A DNA stretch of 64,000 bases from positions 1-64,000 of the forward strand of contig JAGOAX010000002.1 in assembly GCA_017983695.1 (NCBI GenBank). The letters are read 5' to 3'. Position 1 is the first letter of the stretch. Every line of letters starts with the position of its first letter. Below are positions 62,001-64,000 of the stretch, one piece after another. Source of the stretch: Ferruginibacter sp. (lineage in GTDB: Bacteria > Bacteroidota > Bacteroidia > Chitinophagales > Chitinophagaceae). Under the pieces are notes generated by a model, which made no database searches, had not been told where the DNA came from, and worked only from the letters and a program-made list of their open reading frames with translations. The translations under genes were made by a program, and so were the position numbers.

Positions 62001-64000
62001 ATGGTGATATGTTATTTAACCTGAAAGCTCCAAACGGTACCGTTTTAGCTTTGGATAAATACCTTACCGGAACTGGTGGTGCAGGCCCAACTACAGGTTT
62101 TGTAAACACAGTAATAAGTTCTGCCGGTGTTAATGCTCTAAGTACAGGTACAGGAACTTATACAGCTACATTTAAACCAGATTTAATTAATGGAAATGTT
62201 CCAGGCCCTACAGTTCAAAATCCTGCTGGTTTTGTATCTACAGCTACAGCATTTTCTGACTTGTATTCTACACCAAATGGTGCATGGACTTTAGCCATGG
62301 CAGATGGAGGTCCTGGTGATTTAGGTACTCTAACATCATGGTCACTTGTAATTGATTATACTACACCAGGTGGTGCAGGCGATCCACTTACTTATACATG
62401 GTCGCCAGCTCTCGGTCTGTATAATAATGCAACTGCAACTGCACCTTATGTAACAGGTACCCCAACAGGAACAGTTTATGCTGCCCCTGCAGTAAATACT
62501 GTTTATACCATTACTGGTACAAATGGAATTTCAGGCTGCCAAAACAGTGCAACAGTTCAGGTTGTTTATACACCTGCTGCGCCTGTAATTAGTCCTGCTG
62601 CTGCTGCTATGTGTTTAGGTGATGTTGCCATCCCATTAAGCATATCATCATCATTGGCTCCGTCTCCATTTACAAGCACTTACAGTTCAGGCCCAATCAG
62701 TGTTCCCGTTGCGGATAACACACCTGCCGGTTCTACAAGTGTTATTAATGTACCATTACCAGCAACTGCTCAAATCACTAACATGACAGTGGCAGTAAAC
62801 ATCGCTCATACTTGGGCTGGAGATATGGCTATAGCATTGAAGGCTCCAAATAACAATATCCTGAACCTGGATTATTTTATTTCAAATACCGGAGGTACAG
62901 GCTCAACAACAGGCTTTACCAATACCCGTTTCAGTTCTTCTTCAACCGCTGCAATAAGCACTGGAAGTAATCCTTATACAGGTGTATTTAAAGCAGATGC
63001 TGCACCTTCAACATCTAACCCTCCTGCTGGCCCTACAGGATTTATTCCAAACGTAACCGCATGGGGTTCTTTATATTCAGTTCCAAATGGCAACTGGACA
63101 TTAGGTGTATATGATGCTTTTGCAGGTGATGCAGGTACACTTACATCATGGTCATTAACATTTGATTACTTATATGGTCCTCCTGCTCCCGGAGTATGGA
63201 CACCAAATGGCGCAGGCTCTGGTTTATACCTTGATGCTGCTGCACAAAATCAATATACCGGCACATCAGTAAATACGGTTTATGCAAGACCAGGAGCAAC
63301 CACTACTTACAATGTTACTGTTGCAAGTATAGGCTTTGATGCAACCAGAACCTTTACTAATGCTGCTCCTATTGCTATTAATGATAATGGACCAGGTTCG
63401 CCTTATCCTGCAAGCATTACAGTTAGCGGCTTACCAACAAGTGGAGCAAGGGTTCAATCAGTAAAACTTACCGGTATAAGCCATACCTGGTCAGATGATA
63501 TTGATATCCTTTTACAATCTCCAACTGGTACCAATGTTACCTTAATGTCGGATGTTGGCGGTACAGGTATTTTAACTAATGTAGATTATACATTTAATGA
63601 TGCTGCTACAGCAAGTATGAACGCCACTGCTCCTAATGCAACAGGCACTTACAAGCCAACCAATAATGGTGCTGCCGATACTTATGCAGCTCCTGTAGGC
63701 GCAATTACTGATGCAGCTCCTGCATTAGCCAATTTCACAGGCGATCCTAACGGCGCATGGAAACTGTATGTTATGGATGATGTTGCTGGTGATTTTGGAA
63801 GTATAAATGGTGGTTACAATATTACATTTGTATACCCAACTCCAGGTTGTCCATCTGCTCCCAAGCAAGTGACTGTTACTGTAAACATTCCGGTAACTAT
63901 TACCACGCAACCGGTTAATGCTGCTGTATGTACCGATAAGGTAACCAGCTTTACTGTGGTAGCTGCCGGCACAACACCTACTTACAGGTGGCAGGTAAGT
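59051..64000 (+). CDS. Giant secreted adhesin-like protein with proprotein-convertase P domains (partial)
   Basis: The first 1650 codons; the C-terminus is beyond the right edge. Signal peptide (residues 1-36, cleavage after VNAQ). About residues 287-467 form a cleaved-adhesin / choice-of-anchor J domain (INEGFEGAVPPAGWNV, NSDFIGIDNAVY). Four P domains follow at about 580-745, 935-1106, 1203-1373 and 1430-1595, each with an HTWxGD-like core (THTWDGDLRIFLKSPN, AHTWAGDMAIALKAPN) and a C-terminal GTLTSWSL-like strand. Ig-like linkers with a FLWSPAAGLSS motif lie between them. P domains usually cap subtilisin-like proteases; here no protease domain is seen, so binding or adhesion is likelier. A type IX C-terminal signal is expected but not visible. 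Confidence 0.88.
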   Translation, partial: MKLTTTLNKLRPFFAKMLPLLILAAFSVCTVNAQQYINGNLGTGTTSKSGVAAPAGTQWHEMQNNAGNTTQTNVSIAFDNSPVLGSSRVADNFTVPAGVSWNINKMTFYAVVLPPPPGTSPITAVRVIIRDASPVGASNIIYGDLTTNRLSASSFSNVYTIANSQVPAPGTTPNQNFVVWKVEAAVSANLAPGNYWVEWQCVGGTGQRVFALMSQPVNARTLPGYNAVSTFNGGPWQAVLDGGNPASAPDVAVDFCYGIDYVAAPCLDPTASVLSQVQIPTGTVNLINEGFEGAVPPAGWNVLNNSAPLGVTGWSQTNSTVFPPQSGVGKISANFNNTGNLGTISNWLFAPAVTLKNGDKFTFYTRTTTGAFPDRLQVRMSTNGASTNVGATATSVGDYTNLLLDINPTYTSTGYPTAWTQFTLTMSGLPAAGVSGRLAFRYFVEGAGLAGANSDFIGIDNAVYSTQTFGDPLTCTGSTANLKVDITGGNSPYKVVINAAPGGNFTVNNYISGSSIPVTPTASTTYTLVSVTGCGVGTGNTGTVTITPIATTTQPLIITAAPSTTLCAGDPTLLSVAGAPTAGTSVTASGPIAVAIPDNNATGVSTTLNVAGIPPAATATGVGVLFNITHTWDGDLRIFLKSPNNQVLNLVNAKGGSANNFVNTNITSTATTPIPAAGAPYTGTYMPDGSLAALAPAGYTPTATNFTPLYATNGTWGFGVRDGAGGDVGTITNWTLTINYAIPAGPLPGGYTFLWSPAAGLSSTTSNPTAASPMTTTTYTVMGTAPGGCQTTATYTVNVNQLPAITSNPSNLTVCDGTVATFTAVGTGAGAAFQWQVSTNNGTTWTNIPAGAPYTGINSGTLTISPASTSMSGYRYRMVVSGTCPPAVNSTGAILTVNSLPVITYTPASPICGGIAGVNGTQITAGSSAPPIPGSVTVSSGTISIPVPDNSTTGANHVLNVATVPANATVVGARVTLNMTHTWNGDMLFNLKAPNGTVLALDKYLTGTGGAGPTTGFVNTVISSAGVNALSTGTGTYTATFKPDLINGNVPGPTVQNPAGFVSTATAFSDLYSTPNGAWTLAMADGGPGDLGTLTSWSLVIDYTTPGGAGDPLTYTWSPALGLYNNATATAPYVTGTPTGTVYAAPAVNTVYTITGTNGISGCQNSATVQVVYTPAAPVISPAAAAMCLGDVAIPLSISSSLAPSPFTSTYSSGPISVPVADNTPAGSTSVINVPLPATAQITNMTVAVNIAHTWAGDMAIALKAPNNNILNLDYFISNTGGTGSTTGFTNTRFSSSSTAAISTGSNPYTGVFKADAAPSTSNPPAGPTGFIPNVTAWGSLYSVPNGNWTLGVYDAFAGDAGTLTSWSLTFDYLYGPPAPGVWTPNGAGSGLYLDAAAQNQYTGTSVNTVYARPGATTTYNVTVASIGFDATRTFTNAAPIAINDNGPGSPYPASITVSGLPTSGARVQSVKLTGISHTWSDDIDILLQSPTGTNVTLMSDVGGTGILTNVDYTFNDAATASMNATAPNATGTYKPTNNGAADTYAAPVGAITDAAPALANFTGDPNGAWKLYVMDDVAGDFGSINGGYNITFVYPTPGCPSAPKQVTVTVNIPVTITTQPVNAAVCTDKVTSFTVVAAGTTPTYRWQVS

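Overview
The window comes from an AT-rich member of the Bacteroidota, most likely Chitinophagaceae or a near relative. Four signs point there: a C-terminal type B sorting domain of the type IX secretion system on a giant PKD protein; the Bacteroidota-type promoter (TTTG-N19-TAnnTTTG) ahead of the S10 operon and other genes; starts without Shine-Dalgarno sequences; and family content such as DUF5916, DM13/YHS/DoxX, head-GIN (DUF2807), DUF2795 and a 440-residue citrate synthase. The family-level placement is an inference from gene content only.

Layout. 1-7.4 kb: a photolyase (cut by the left edge) and a class IV aminotransferase, then a two-component locus with three NarL-type response regulators, one HisKA_3 kinase and a membrane protein around a 1-kb non-coding gap. 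7.4-18.4 kb: housekeeping genes (trpS, gatC, two LolD-like ATPases, a cobalamin adenosyltransferase, fabI, recN, a DUF164 zinc-ribbon protein, a NIF3-family protein, an M32 carboxypeptidase). 18.6-23.4 kb: a 1599-residue secreted protein with about 15 PKD domains. 23.5-28.4 kb: acyl-CoA-binding protein, ATP-grasp and NRDE/TANGO2 proteins, DinB, and a DM13 / outer-membrane barrel / DoxX / YHS envelope cluster. 28.7-34.8 kb: tRNA-Ala, citrate synthase, an LptF/LptG-type permease, a flavoprotein, a YiiX-like amidase, map. 34.9-46.7 kb: an uninterrupted S10-spc ribosomal protein operon on the minus strand, from rpsJ down to secY. 46.9-58.3 kb: a head-GIN lipoprotein, guaA and a periplasmic binding protein, a DUF5916 outer-membrane protein whose start codon is not ATG/GTG/TTG, proline dehydrogenase, SDR, the DUF2256/TIGR03643 pair, thioesterase, acyltransferase, HAD phosphatase. 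58.6-64 kb: a small secreted protein and the first 1650 codons of a giant adhesin-like protein with four proprotein-convertase P domains, cut by the right edge.

The most unusual signal is non-coding. At least eleven intergenic spacers are filled by degenerate repeats with a strict 7-nt (sometimes 8-nt) phase, and in most the second half is the reverse complement of the first. Each spacer uses its own word. Several arrays begin at, or contain, the stop codon of the gene before them, and in the S19-L22 spacer twelve heptamers run from the stop almost to the next ATG. Spacers of the ribosomal operon that lack such an array often carry one compact G+C-rich hairpin. The S10-spc operon is also cut short: no fusA before rpsJ, and a terminator and map instead of infA-rpmJ-rpsM after secY.
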